Positions 17,107 through 25,725 of a DNA stretch of 41,472 nt are shown here, piece after piece. How positions within the stretch are numbered: position 1 is the first letter of the stretch; the number at the start of each line of letters is the position of its first letter. Source of the DNA: Thiotrichaceae bacterium (GTDB lineage Bacteria; Pseudomonadota; Gammaproteobacteria; Beggiatoales; Beggiatoaceae); contig JAABRD010000047.1 in the NCBI GenBank assembly GCA_011391085.1, positions 1 through 41,472 on the forward strand, given 5' to 3'. Under the pieces are notes generated by a model, which saw only the letters and a program-made list of their open reading frames with translations, was not told the DNA's origin and did not search any database. The translations under genes were made by a program, and so were the position numbers.

Positions 17107-17416
17107 AACAGGAATAATGGATGCTGAACGGTGGATGATTAGGTGATGATGAAAGAGGGGGGAATAGGTAAAGACTGGCAGTCATTAAAGGATTGCCCTG
17201 GCCCTGAGTATCCTATCGTCCACTTTTCATCACGTCCCTTAGTTTTTAGTCAGACTAAGATAACACAAAGTTCCATGAGATAGCAATATAGCCGGTGTTT
17301 GATAAAAATCTGAGCAGAATGGCTTCCCTTGTAGGGTGGATACGCTTCGCTTAATCCACCCTACATTTTAAATAATAATCGTACAATGAAGAAAGAATAT
17401 CACTATATCCTTTTTC
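17107..17416. repeat. Intergenic region with GTAGGGTGGAT hairpin
   Basis: No gene was seen. The hairpin GTAGGGTGGATACGC...TTAATCCACCCTAC lies at 17331-17364. Near 17165-17195 a GACTGGCAGTC palindrome resembles the hairpin after hsdR. The rest is AT-rich. Confidence 0.6.
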
Positions 17417-17581
17417 GGTAGTGATGCAATGTGAGTGTACTGTCTGAACTCTGATTAGAATGATTTTCAGATGGACTCTGATTAGCCAAGCCTCCTTTCA
17501 TAGCCCTCATTTAATCATCTCAATCAAAGTTCAAGACTTAAGAGAAATTGCACGATATTTCACCCAGATTGCATCACTACC
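17417..17581. mobile_element. 165-bp MITE of the GGTAGTG family, inverted copy, 8-bp duplication
   Basis: The ends are GGTAGTGATGCAATGTGAGT and CACCCAGATTGCATCACTACC, flanked on both sides by CCTTTTTC (17409-17416 and 17582-17589). Its interior is the reverse complement of the element at 4593-4757 with scattered differences. It has no coding capacity. Confidence 0.92.
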
Positions 17582-17593
17582 CCTTTTTCGAAA

Positions 17594-18147
17594 CTAATCC
17601 GTTCCCGTCTTGTTCTTCTCCGGCAAGGGGGAGGCTTCGAGTTGAAAGTGGTTCGATTCTATTTTAACGGTGTTTTTTTGACGGTCAATGAAGATTCTAC
17701 AATTGTTAAATACGCCCACTACAGCGACTGATTTCATTATGGTCATAGATAGTTCCCCTTCAAATATCGATTCCTGTTGTTGTGACGAACTTGCCCCCGG
17801 TTTAGACCTTCTATAGTTCTCCCCTAACCATTTAGAAATGTCTTCATAACTTCGCATTTTATCATGGCCAGTCAACTCTTTGACATATTGATAGACGGTG
17901 CGAGATAAATAAGCGGTCACTCCCCCTGGTTGCCGGTACAGTTTGCCGGCGATTTCTTCTGGACTATGGCCACATAACAGGCCGCGCAAATAACACTTTT
18001 CAACTAACACTTTTCAACGGGTTTTAAGCGTTTGCCTTTGACAGTGGCGAGGTCTTTATACAATCGTTCCAATTCCCAGGTTTGATCAGCTTCGGGAAAA
18101 GGGTCTGGGCGAGGAGTGGGGAAGGGAGAGGTGGGGGGAGGTGTCAT
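17594..18147 (-). pseudogene. Small HTH-like accessory protein gene, frameshifted by a 14-bp tandem duplication
   Basis: Two overlapping frames join at a perfect direct repeat. The upstream part reads ...ELERLYKDLATVKGKRLKPVEKC then stops; the downstream part reads VEKCYLRGLLCGHSPEEIAGKLYRQPGGV. The sequence GTTGAAAAGTGTTA occurs twice in tandem (17991-18004 and 18005-18018 on plus); removing one copy restores VEKCYLRG in frame. The restored protein of about 180 residues has a helix-turn-helix-like 'SPEEIAGKLYRQPGGVTAYLSRTVYQYV' segment reminiscent of the N-terminal modules of effector-associated signalling proteins in multicellular bacteria. Its 5' start is uncertain. The two parts may still be translated separately. 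Confidence 0.7.
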
Positions 18148-18185
18148 GGGGGATTTTTGGGAGTGTGTAAGCAAACCAGTCAGGC

Positions 18186-18240
18186 GTCCAAAGCGCGTAG
18201 TTTTGCCAGGCAACCGTCAAAGCTATGATTTGGACTCCTG
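18186..18240. repeat. GGCGTCCAAAGC...TTTGGACTCC hairpin
   Basis: A diverged member of the GGAGTCCAAAGC hairpin family. It overlaps the apparent 5' end of the frame extending upstream of the pseudogene at 17594-18147. Confidence 0.55.
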
Positions 18241-18309
18241 GGGCTGATAATAGGTTTTTAAGTCTGAATAGGTTTCTGAAAATAAGTTGTTCATTTAGTT
18301 TTATGGCGG

Positions 18310-18753
18310 CTAAAGTTCAGAATCAAACTCCTCCTCCAACAATTGGTTCAACAAATACGGACACTTGTTAGGAAAGGTGGACTTAGGCAACCGGGTTTCC
18401 TTCACTGCCAACTTAATGGCATCAGGATAAGCCTGCTGGACCGCCTCCTCTAAAAAAGGTTTCAGGCTGGGACTCAGTTCTAACTGGCGGTCGATTTGAA
18501 ACCGTTGTTCAATGATAGAATTACGCCAACTTCTGGAACGATGTTCTGGTTGATATTGCCACTTCAACAGATGCGCTATCAAAATAATTAGATGACTCAC
18601 CAATTCATGTCGGTCACGTCTAGCCATACTGTCCAGTTCCTCAATCAGAATATTCGTATCAATCTCTGCCCAGCGTCCCTGTCGCAATAAGGCAATCTGG
18701 TGCTGAACCCAGCCATAGAGGTCTTGGTTATACAAGGTTGTTGCTTGGTTCAT
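18310..18753 (-). CDS. DUF29 family protein
   Basis: The 147-residue protein matches DUF29 along its length: 'LYNQDLYGWVQHQIALLRQGRWAEIDTNILIEELDSMARRDRHEL' followed by HLLKWQYQPEHRSRSWRNSI and the C-terminal ETRLPKSTFPNKCPY. Most DUF29 genes occur in cyanobacteria and other bacteria with large, repeat-rich genomes, often in many copies. Its molecular function is unknown. The surrounding genes are toxin-antitoxin remnants, in line with an accessory role. Confidence 0.85.
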   Translation of the reverse strand: MNQATTLYNQDLYGWVQHQIALLRQGRWAEIDTNILIEELDSMARRDRHELVSHLIILIAHLLKWQYQPEHRSRSWRNSIIEQRFQIDRQLELSPSLKPFLEEAVQQAYPDAIKLAVKETRLPKSTFPNKCPYLLNQLLEEEFDSEL

Positions 18754-19006
18754 GGTGAGTATCTCTCAAATTCAGTGGTTGCCTCTTGTTCTGGCGTGGA
18801 GAAACTCAGTTTCTTGAAGAAACTGAGTTTCTGTACAGCCTGCCTCAACTTCTCAAATCAGGAGTCTTCATCAGTCAAACACAAACATATCTTTTGGCAA
18901 CTCACCTGTTTTCTGATGGTAAGCCAAATTCTCTTGCGCTTTTCCTCCTCATTGACGAACTGCATTGGCACTGGGCATTGGATTGGCTTTAAGTTGAGTC
19001 TCTGTT
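18754..19006. repeat. Intergenic stretch with GAAACTCAGTTTC palindrome
   Basis: No gene could be supported. GAAACTCAGTTTCTT and AAGAAACTGAGTTTC occur at about 18800-18832. The plus-strand open frames here lack ribosome sites and recognisable domains. Confidence 0.5.
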
Positions 19007-19503
19007 TTATCGCGCCGTGTATCCAAGTTCAACAGTTGATTCGCTAAATCTAAGGAATGTGTTAAGTAGTTCATAATCGTTATCTAGGTTTCTAAAAATG
19101 TCTTCCACACTGTCAGCCGTTATCAGGTTCCTTCCCAATCTAGCGTCTTCTATGGCCTCTTGAGTGGCCTGATTAAAGGGTCTCCATTCAAACGGCGGTA
19201 GTGATGCAATCTGGGTGATATTCATGTTACCCTCACCCCCCGGCCCCTCTCCCAGAGGGAGAGGGGAGTGTGGCGGCTCCAGCGGTTTTCACCCCTCTCC
19301 CTCTGGGAGAGGGGCCGGGGGTGAGGGTAACCATATCACCCACATTGCATCACTACCCAAACGGCAAAGTTTGTCGCAACCAGACTTGTTCATAGAACAA
19401 GTTAACTGCTTCACCGGCGGAGAGGCCAAGTCTTTCGAAGACGGTCTCTGCGTCGAAGGGGTGCCTCGATGGCGACAGAAATCGTGTCAATATCATACTG
19501 CAT
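19007..19503 (-). pseudogene. RelB/DinJ-family antitoxin gene split by a MITE and frameshifted
   Basis: The 5' part (19503 to 19366) starts at an ATG with an AGAGGTGAT ribosome site and reads MQYDIDTISVAIEAPLR, then shifts frame to DAETVFERLGLSAGEAVNLFYEQVWLRQTLPF, a classic RelB/DinJ ribbon-helix-helix sequence. The 3' part (19188 to 19007) reads EWRPFNQATQEAIEDARLGRNLITADSVEDIFRNLD, the usual end of the family. Between them is a MITE (19197-19357) with the duplication CAAACGGC on each side. Removing the element and one duplication gives LPFEWRPFNQAT in a single open frame. A separate frameshift near 19446-19457 also inactivates it. No toxin partner remains. Confidence 0.85.
19197..19357. 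mobile_element. 161-bp MITE inside the RelB/DinJ gene, 8-bp duplication CAAACGGC
   Basis: Ends GGTAGTGATGCAATCTGGGT / CCCACATTGCATCACTACC are flanked by CAAACGGC at 19189-19196 and 19358-19365. The interior is a long hairpin built on CTCACCCCCGGCCCCTCTCC and GGGAGAGGGG, also found at 26200-26315, 32353-32511, 33440-33490, 35349-35402 and 39365-39400. The right-hand end on minus supplies an ATG and the codons for MNITQIASLP. Confidence 0.95.
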
Positions 19504-19574
19504 GGCTATCACCTCTCGGTTCTTCACAGTGCCAAAAGTCAAGTGGAGTGGTTTATCTAAAATATTGAATGTGG

Positions 19575-19817
19575 CTAGGCCGCTTTTGTTTGCAAAGAAG
19601 CCACCATCATACTTTCAATGCTAAGTTGATAGTCTAATTGAGGCCACTCAATCCCTGTTCCACGGCAGATAAACTGATAATTTAACAGTTGGTCAAACGT
19701 CGCTTGTCGCAGTTCTTGATACCAAACCATGGGGGTAGAAATAATTCGTCCGTCCCCAAGTTCTACATGCAGGTATTTGTCATCAAAGTGAATTGTTTTA
19801 CCGGTAAAAGTATTCAT
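19575..19817 (-). CDS. DUF2442 domain protein
   Basis: The 80-residue protein matches DUF2442: 'IHFDDKYLHVELGDGRIISTPMVWYQELRQATFDQLLNYQFICRGTGIEWPQLDYQLSIESMM'. The family often sits next to DUF4160 genes and is suspected to be part of toxin-antitoxin-like pairs; no DUF4160 gene is visible here. The start MNTFTGKTIHF at 19817 gives a normal length. The function is not established. Confidence 0.85.
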   Translation of the reverse strand: MNTFTGKTIHFDDKYLHVELGDGRIISTPMVWYQELRQATFDQLLNYQFICRGTGIEWPQLDYQLSIESMMVASLQTKAA

Positions 19818-20177
19818 CTCGGGGTTTTACCTCGGTATATTTCAGTATCATCATGTCCCTCACAACCCTCACACCTCAAAACTGACAACCTCAAAGTTAA
19901 CCTATTTTACACTCCCGGTTAATTGTTTGCAACTCATCTTGTCCACATATATAGGTAGTGTGGTAGTGGTAATGGTATCAAACCGTCTCAACTCCAGGAG
20001 TCCAAAGCGTAGCTTTGTCCGGGTCACGCACAAAGCTACGCTTTGGACTCCTGAACCATTACCTCTATAACACTACCCATATATAGGGATGTCATGTCAT
20101 GAATAGGCAAAAAAATCTTGTCTTATAGATGTGGCGGTCTCTTAGGCAAATAACAAGGAGTATTTTTTATGAAATTA
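19818..20177. repeat. Intergenic region holding a MITE
   Basis: Apart from the element at 19954-20077 and its flanks, no gene or clear promoter was seen. The end near 20178 is the truncated 3' side of a PIN remnant. Confidence 0.5.
19954..20077. mobile_element. 124-bp MITE of the GGTAGTG family with 8-bp duplication CATATATA
   Basis: GGTAGTGTGGTAGTGGTAAT at the left and ATTACCTCTATAACACTACC at the right form the ends, flanked by CATATATA at 19946-19953 and 20078-20085. Its core is a GGAGTCCAAAGCGTAGCTTT hairpin (19991-20054), so one repeat family sits inside another. Confidence 0.9.
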
Positions 20178-20261
20178 TTAAAGTGCTGTTTTATCAGCAC
20201 ATAAATGAATCAACGGCCCTGCATCACAAACGACGGTGCCAGTTGGAATCGAGTCACTCAT
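20178..20261 (-). pseudogene. Truncated PIN-domain (DUF3368-like) toxin, 27 codons left
   Basis: The frame starts at an ATG that overlaps the antitoxin stop (GATGAGTGA) and reads MSDSIPTGTVVCDAGPLIHLCADKTAL, then stops. 'TVVCDAGPLIHL' is the first strand of DUF3368-type PIN toxins, with the first catalytic Asp. The remaining roughly 130 residues are gone. The overlap with the RHH gene is that of an intact toxin-antitoxin pair, so the loss is recent or the antitoxin is kept for another reason. Confidence 0.75.
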
Positions 20262-20448
20262 CGCCATATAAGCCCCATTCAATATCTTCTTGGACAAATT
20301 GCGCCATCAACTCCAAAGAATGGGATTCTAAATAGCGGCGTAATGCTTCTTCAACCAGTCCGTCCAGATTTTTAAACCAACCACTATAGACAAATTGTTG
20401 AAGACGGTTGTGAAGTTGTGGAGAAATGTCGATGGTAAGGGTTGACAT
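20254..20448 (-). CDS. Ribbon-helix-helix antitoxin-like protein
   Basis: The 64-residue protein begins MSTLTIDISPQLHNRLQQFV, a beta strand plus helix typical of CopG/ParD/VapB ribbon-helix-helix proteins, followed by a second helix 'LDGLVEEALRRYLESH'. It ends FVQEDIEWGLYGDE, a tail common in antitoxins paired with PIN toxins. The start of a PIN toxin overlaps its stop codon but is truncated, leaving an orphan antitoxin. It may still bind its own promoter or protect against a related toxin elsewhere. Confidence 0.75.
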   Translation of the reverse strand: MSTLTIDISPQLHNRLQQFVYSGWFKNLDGLVEEALRRYLESHSLELMAQFVQEDIEWGLYGDE

Positions 20449-20498
20449 GAAAATATTTCATCAAAGGATTAATGTAGTTTTGTGATTATACAATATGA

Positions 20499-20636
20499 TA
20501 TAGTAATATTCCTCATCACTTGTACCCCCCCCTGCCCCCCGCACGCGGGGGGGAGTCACTCCCCCCGTGTACGCGGGGGTCACTCCCCCCGTGTACGGGG
20601 GGCAGGGGGGTACAAATGAGAAGGAATATTACTATA
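20499..20636. mobile_element. MITE-like element with TATAGTAATATTCC ends and GC-rich core
   Basis: TATAGTAATATTCC at 20499-20512 is inverted as GGAATATTACTATA at 20623-20636. Inside are GTACCCCCC...GGGGGGGTAC arms and repeats of CACTCCCCCCGTGTACG. The same element type lies at 28761-28898 and a partial one at 35444-35522. Confidence 0.85.
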
Positions 20637-20640
20637 TTTC

Positions 20641-20694
20641 AGGAGTCCAAAGCGTTAGCTTTGCCAGTGACAAAGCTGCGCTTTGGTCTCCTGG
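20641..20694. repeat. GGAGTCCAAAGC hairpin
   Basis: CAGGAGTCCAAAGCGTTAGC and GCTGCGCTTTGGTCTCCTGG form a hairpin just downstream of the histidine kinase gene on minus. It may help end that transcript. Confidence 0.7.
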
Positions 20695-20725
20695 AGGAAA
20701 GGGGAAATATGAGAGAGAGACATAG

Positions 20726-22780
20726 CTACAAATCAGGCAGAGACTCCAGATAGCCTTCCGGAAGATAAGGACGCAACAATTCATGAATCCGAATCTCATC
20801 AAACTGTTTTGCCAATAACCGTACTTTCACTAAAAATGGACGCAGTTCGATTTCTTCTTGTTCTAAATGGTCTACCAAATCTAAAATTCCAAAAAAATCT
20901 CCCAGCAACGCTAACTCAAATAACTGTGCTGCCTGGGCTGGTGAAGGCACTTTGACAGAAGCCCAGAACTCGTCTTCCTCGGTTACCATACTTTTCTGTC
21001 CAGGCACGGTCACCTCGGTAGGAAGAGATTGATAACGCCAAGTTAATTGAAGATGTTCTTGTAACAGTTCTAACAATTTTTTGTGGTTAACAGGTTTGGA
21101 CAGAAAAGCATTGCATAACATATAATCATCAAATTGAGAACATTCCATGATACTTGCGGATTCAGCCAAAATGGGTAAGTGTTGAAACGCCGGCTGGCGG
21201 CGCAGATGACGCATAAATTCAAAACCGTCCATCACCGGCATCACTAAATCAGTAATCACCAAATCGGGTAAATACTGATGCACTTTTTCCAAACCTTCCG
21301 CACCATCGTTAGCCGTGATTACCTCAAACTCTAACGGTGTCAAAAAACTCTCTAAGACATAACAATTCTCTGGATGGTCATCTATAACCAAAATTTTGCG
21401 ACGGGGACCTTCATAGCCAATGATGGTAGCCAGTGCCGTGGAAGGGGAGGACATCCATATAAACGCTTCTGGGAAAATGAAACTGCACCTAAACTGGCTA
21501 CCTTTGCCCAAGGTGCTGTGTACTGATAACTGACCTCCCATGAGTTCTACCAGTCTTTTCGTGATCGACAAGCCTAAGCCTAGGCCGGCCGTTTTCTGTT
21601 TCCAGTCACGCACTTGTTCAAAGGGTAAAAAAATCCGGTTCAGATGAGAGTCGGCAATGCCGATACCGGTGTCAATGACTTCAAAGTGCAACTGGGTTGG
21701 CATGGAGGAGGCCGTTTTTCGGTCGTAGAGGCGTTCACTTTTGACTCTAAATGTGATACCTCCCCGTTCGGTGAAATTCACCGCGTTACTCAACAAATTA
21801 ATCAGAATTTGGCGTAACCTCTTCTCATCCGCATTGATTCCGGCAGGTAGAGGAGACAAGGGTTCATACGTGAAAGCTAACCGTTTTTGGGCGGCCCGTT
21901 GCGCAAAATTCGTCACCAAATCCTGGAGAAACTTATTTAAGTGAATTTCCACTGGGTGAAGTTCGATCTGATTCGTTTCTATATGAGTGATGTCTAAAAT
22001 ATCGTTAATGAGGGTTAATAAATATTCTCCACTATGTTGAACCGTGTCCAGAGTTGTTTGCTGTTTTGCGGTCAACTCCCGGTTGCCTGACAACATGTGG
22101 AGAGAACCCAAAATGATATTGAGAGGCGTTCGCAATTCATGGCTGACGTTGGCAAAAAAAGCCGTTTTAGTTTGATGGGCCAGTTCTGCCGTGTGACGTG
22201 CTTGTTCTAACGCGGTCACCAATTGATGTAGTTTATTATTAGCCTCTTCCAATTCTTGAGTACGCCGTTGCACATGGAGTTCTAATTCGTCATTGGTAGT
22301 TTTGAGTTCTTCGGCAACATGCTGACGTTCAGCCATTTTTTCTTGTAAATGGAGGTTTTGTGATTCCACATATCTTTGCATCCGACTGATTGTCAAATGC
22401 GTTTTCACTCGTACCAACACTTCTTCTGGTTCAAAAGGCTTGCTGAGATAATCGACGCCACCTAGTTGAAAGGCTTTGATTTTGTCAGTGGTGTCGCTGA
22501 GGGCGCTGATAAAAATCACTGGAATATGACGAGTGCGTTCCGATTCTTTGAGACGCCGACAAACTTCATAGCCATCTATGCCTGGCATCATAATATCTAA
22601 GAGAATCAGGTCCGGTAAGATGGTAGATTCTTCTAATGTTTTCAATGCTAGGTTGCCATTGGGGGCCGGCCGTACTTCGTAACCAGAGTTGGTTAACAGT
22701 TTTGTCAAAAGTCGTAAATTGGCAGCGGTGTCGTCAACGACGAGAATTTGCGGTTTGTTTTCTTCAAATAAGTTGTTCAT
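20726..22780 (-). CDS. Hybrid sensor histidine kinase with N- and C-terminal receiver domains
   Basis: The 684-residue soluble protein is REC - coiled coil - HisKA - HATPase - REC - tail. The first REC (about 11-130) has ILVVDD and phospho-acceptor Asp62. A coiled coil spans about 138-200. HisKA has FFANVSHELRTPL with His214. HATPase has the N-box NLLSNAVNF (about 328-336), DTGIGI (370-375) and GLGLGLS. The second REC (about 462-580) has Asp511. A tail of about 100 residues has no assigned domain. It lacks membrane segments and so probably takes input from another kinase through its first REC. The start at 22780 removes an unlikely leader of 13 residues. No output regulator is adjacent. Confidence 0.92.
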   Translation of the reverse strand: MNNLFEENKPQILVVDDTAANLRLLTKLLTNSGYEVRPAPNGNLALKTLEESTILPDLILLDIMMPGIDGYEVCRRLKESERTRHIPVIFISALSDTTDKIKAFQLGGVDYLSKPFEPEEVLVRVKTHLTISRMQRYVESQNLHLQEKMAERQHVAEELKTTNDELELHVQRRTQELEEANNKLHQLVTALEQARHTAELAHQTKTAFFANVSHELRTPLNIILGSLHMLSGNRELTAKQQTTLDTVQHSGEYLLTLINDILDITHIETNQIELHPVEIHLNKFLQDLVTNFAQRAAQKRLAFTYEPLSPLPAGINADEKRLRQILINLLSNAVNFTERGGITFRVKSERLYDRKTASSMPTQLHFEVIDTGIGIADSHLNRIFLPFEQVRDWKQKTAGLGLGLSITKRLVELMGGQLSVHSTLGKGSQFRCSFIFPEAFIWMSSPSTALATIIGYEGPRRKILVIDDHPENCYVLESFLTPLEFEVITANDGAEGLEKVHQYLPDLVITDLVMPVMDGFEFMRHLRRQPAFQHLPILAESASIMECSQFDDYMLCNAFLSKPVNHKKLLELLQEHLQLTWRYQSLPTEVTVPGQKSMVTEEDEFWASVKVPSPAQAAQLFELALLGDFFGILDLVDHLEQEEIELRPFLVKVRLLAKQFDEIRIHELLRPYLPEGYLESLPDL

Positions 22781-22851
22781 AAGAATGGAGAATAGAAAAT
22801 GGAAAAGGAACCTATTCAAATTTGGAACATAATCCCAAGCTGGTGCCGCTG

Positions 22852-22996
22852 GAGTGGAGGCTTTAGCCGCAATGCCATTAAGTTAAGGTAGGGTGGATAC
22901 GCTGACGCTTAATCCACCCTACATGGTTAGGGATGGTGGATACGCTGACGCTTAATCCACCCTACATGGTTAGATATTCCTTAACTGAATGGCATT
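22852..22996. repeat. Composite repeat between parC and the kinase gene
   Basis: AATGCCATTAAGTTAAGG (22871-22888) and its inverse CCTTAACTGAATGGCATT (22979-22996) frame two tandem GTAGGGTGGATACGC... hairpins (22888-22922 and 22930-22964). A GGAGTGGAGGCTTTAGCC arm precedes it. No gene was found. Confidence 0.75.
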
Positions 22997-23021
22997 GCCC
23001 TGTTATGCACAAGCACTTAAA

Positions 23022-25292
23022 CTACTTAGTCAACAAATCTCCCGTCACATTCTCCGTAGCCGGCGGCGCACTGATTTCAACTTGAGTGATATTTTGAAAC
23101 CCTTGCGGTAGTTTATGGCCACGTCGTTCTCGTTCCCCCACATAAAATTCCATATCCCGTTCCTTCAAGGTAATTTGTCGTTTGCCAGCCACTAACGTCA
23201 CTCGGTCAGTCAATTTGACCGCCTGTAACTGCACCACTTTTTCTTGACTCTTGGAGGAGGGTATATTGAGTAGTTTCACGCCTTTACCTTTGGCCAATTC
23301 GGGTAGTTGGGCAATTGGAACAATGGCTAAATAGCCGGCATTCGTGATAACCAAATAGTGGTCAGTGTCTGGCCGAATCAAGACGGGTGACAAGATTTTG
23401 GCGCCTTCTGGAAGCGTCAACATCGCTTTCCCAGCTTTATTTTTACTATACAAATCATTGAGGGAAGCAATGAAACCATAGCCGGCGTCGGAAGCGAGGA
23501 TATATTTGGTTTCGGGTTCATCCAGTAAAGTATACAGGAAGCTAATCCCATTGGGCGGTGTGAAACGTCCTGATAACGGTTCGCCTTGACCACGGGCGGA
23601 AGGTAGGGTATGGGCTGGGGCCGAGTAGCTACGCCCACTGGCGTCCAGAAAGACGACGGTTTGGTTGCTACGGCCACGACTGGCATACGCAAATTCGTCA
23701 CCGGCCCGATAGTTAAAACTGCTGGGGTCAATGTCATGTCCTTTCGCGGCCCGAATCCACCCTTTGGCAGATAAAATGACGGTAATGGGGTCGGCGGGAA
23801 TGAGGATGGTTTCATCAAAAGCCTGGGCTTGTTCACGTTCCACCAGTGGCGACCGGCGTGGTTCCCCATATTGTTTGGCGTCCGTTTGCAGTTCCTTGGC
23901 AATGAGTTTATTCAGTTCCTTGTCGGAAGCGAGTATCTTTTCTAGTGTATCCCGTTCTTTAGATAAATCGGTCTGTTCTCCCCGAATTTTCATCTCTTCC
24001 AATTTGGCCAATTGCCGTAACTTGAGTTCTAAAATCGCTTCCGCTTGTTCTTCACTCAGTTTAAATTTTTTCATCAAAACCGGCTTAGGTTGGTCTTCCT
24101 TGCGCAAAATTTTGATAATTTCGTCCACATTTAAATAAGCAATCAGCAAGCCATCCAGAATGTGTAAGCGTTTGCGAATGCGATTCAGACGATGTTGTAG
24201 GCGGCGTTGCACGGTTTGCGTGCGAAACGTTAGCCATTCTTGCAACAGTTTTTTCAAATGTTTGACTTGGGGACGCCCATCTAAGCCAATCATGTTCATA
24301 TTGACCCGATAACTGCGTTCCAGGTCGGTGGTGGCAAACAAATGGGTCATCAATTCGTCCACATTGACGCGATTGGAACGCGGTTCAATGACAATGCGCA
24401 CGGGGTTCTCGTGGTCCGATTCATCGCGGATATCGTCCACCATCGGCAATTTTTTGGCCGTCATTTGTTCGGCAATTTGGGTAATAATTTTGGCGCCGGA
24501 AGTTTGATAAGGCAGGGCGGTGATGACGATTTGGCTATCTTCAGAGGTATAGACGGCCCGCATTCGCACGGAACCGGTGCCAGTTTCATAGATTTTGAGT
24601 AATTCTGCGGTAGGAGTGATGATTTCTGCAAAAGTGGGATAGTCGGGACCTCGTAAGTAGTGACATAATTCTGCCACGGTAGCATTGGGATGTTTTAAGA
24701 GATGCAGACAGGCTTCTGCGACTTCGGTGAGATTATGAGGAGGAATATCCGTTGCCATGCCTACGGCGATACCAGAGGTGCCGTTGAGTAACACGTTGGG
24801 TAAGCGGGCGGGAAAGAGTATGGGTTCTTCTAGGGTACCATCAAAATTCGGTTGCCAATCGACGGTGCTTTGTCCTAATTCACTCAGGAGGAGGTCTGCA
24901 TACGGGGCCAGTCGGGCTTCGGTATAACGCATGGCCGCAAACGATTTAGGGTCGTCCATGGACCCCCAGTTGCCTTGCCCATCGATGAGAGGATAGCGGT
25001 AGGAAAAGTATTGGGCCATGAGAACCATGGCTTCATAACAGGCGAGGTCGCCGTGAGGGTGATACTTGCCTAAGGCGTCGCCCACAGTTCTGGCAGATTT
25101 TTTATATTTACTGCCGGCCTTGAGTCCTAGTTCTGACATGGCATAAATAATTCGTCGTTGCACGGGTTTTAAACCATCGCCCAAGTGCGGCAATGCCCGG
25201 TCTAAAATGACATACATGGCATAGTCAAGATAGGCTTTTTCAGTGAATTGATGAAGAGGCAGGCGTTCAATGTCTTCAGAAGAGTAGTCCAT
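23022..25292 (-). CDS. parC: DNA topoisomerase IV subunit A (ParC)
   Basis: The 756-residue protein begins [26 protein letters not shown] and has the quinolone-region sequence [14 protein letters not shown] and [11 protein letters not shown] with catalytic Tyr123. The length and the blade repeats of the C-terminal domain (WIRAAKG at its start) match ParC rather than GyrA (no GyrA-box QRRGGKG was seen). The enzyme decatenates daughter chromosomes with ParE, whose gene is not in the window. The position equal to E. coli Ser80 is Leu (residue 83); the acidic residue equal to Glu84 is kept. It stands as a single gene. Confidence 0.95.
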   Translation of the reverse strand: MDYSSEDIERLPLHQFTEKAYLDYAMYVILDRALPHLGDGLKPVQRRIIYAMSELGLKAGSKYKKSARTVGDALGKYHPHGDLACYEAMVLMAQYFSYRYPLIDGQGNWGSMDDPKSFAAMRYTEARLAPYADLLLSELGQSTVDWQPNFDGTLEEPILFPARLPNVLLNGTSGIAVGMATDIPPHNLTEVAEACLHLLKHPNATVAELCHYLRGPDYPTFAEIITPTAELLKIYETGTGSVRMRAVYTSEDSQIVITALPYQTSGAKIITQIAEQMTAKKLPMVDDIRDESDHENPVRIVIEPRSNRVNVDELMTHLFATTDLERSYRVNMNMIGLDGRPQVKHLKKLLQEWLTFRTQTVQRRLQHRLNRIRKRLHILDGLLIAYLNVDEIIKILRKEDQPKPVLMKKFKLSEEQAEAILELKLRQLAKLEEMKIRGEQTDLSKERDTLEKILASDKELNKLIAKELQTDAKQYGEPRRSPLVEREQAQAFDETILIPADPITVILSAKGWIRAAKGHDIDPSSFNYRAGDEFAYASRGRSNQTVVFLDASGRSYSAPAHTLPSARGQGEPLSGRFTPPNGISFLYTLLDEPETKYILASDAGYGFIASLNDLYSKNKAGKAMLTLPEGAKILSPVLIRPDTDHYLVITNAGYLAIVPIAQLPELAKGKGVKLLNIPSSKSQEKVVQLQAVKLTDRVTLVAGKRQITLKERDMEFYVGERERRGHKLPQGFQNITQVEISAPPATENVTGDLLTK

Positions 25293-25336
25293 ATTTTATG
25301 TTATCAATTAGGTGGTATAAATGGTGCAAGATAAGC

Positions 25337-25342
25337 TATAAT
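25337..25342 (+). promoter_or_regulatory. Possible -10 element (TATAAT)
   Basis: A consensus TATAAT lies 80 bp upstream of the small gene at 25422, in the divergent gap with parC. No good -35 hexamer is present at 16-18 bp spacing, so this is a weak call. Confidence 0.3.
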
Positions 25343-25421
25343 TAGAGAAATGGACATAAGTTGTCAAGTCAGACAATCTTTATGTCTATTCTGTCAAAAC
25401 TAACTTTTAGGAGGCCAGATT

Positions 25422-25673
25422 ATGAACATTCTTGGTCGTGAATTTGTAGCAGAACAAATGCCTGATGGGTGGGTAATATGTGAAAAATGGATAGATGGTG
25501 TACTAAGTGTGATAGGTAACACCTTTTCTAACAAAAAACAAGCCCATAAAAAGCTAAATGTTCTTCAAGAATATTTAGTCAAACATTGTACACAATTAGG
25601 TCTCAGTGCCGAACAATATTGGCAATGTTATGATGAGAAAATGCTAACGCAATGGATGAGTCAATTACAATAA
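25422..25673 (+). CDS. Small soluble protein of unknown function
   Basis: The 83-residue protein has no signal peptide, membrane segment or domain I recognise. It is preceded by a strong TAGGAGG ribosome site and followed about 50 bp later by a good intrinsic terminator, so it looks like a real, independently expressed gene. The sequence has the feel of a conserved small protein (GWVICEKWIDGVLSVIGNTFSNKKQAHKKL), with an alpha-helical C-terminal half. It is divergent from parC. Confidence 0.7.
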   Translation: MNILGREFVAEQMPDGWVICEKWIDGVLSVIGNTFSNKKQAHKKLNVLQEYLVKHCTQLGLSAEQYWQCYDEKMLTQWMSQLQ

Positions 25674-25725
25674 AATCTATCATTCTCATTTAGGAAAAGC
25701 AAATGTTCTCCATATCACTAGATAA

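Noticed and set aside
19215-19568. Plus-strand 117-codon open frame
   Set aside because: It runs across the MITE hairpin and the antisense of the split RelB/DinJ gene, with low-complexity sequence.
23022-25292. GyrA instead of ParC
   Set aside because: The [12 protein letters not shown] context, the length and the lack of a GyrA-box favour ParC.
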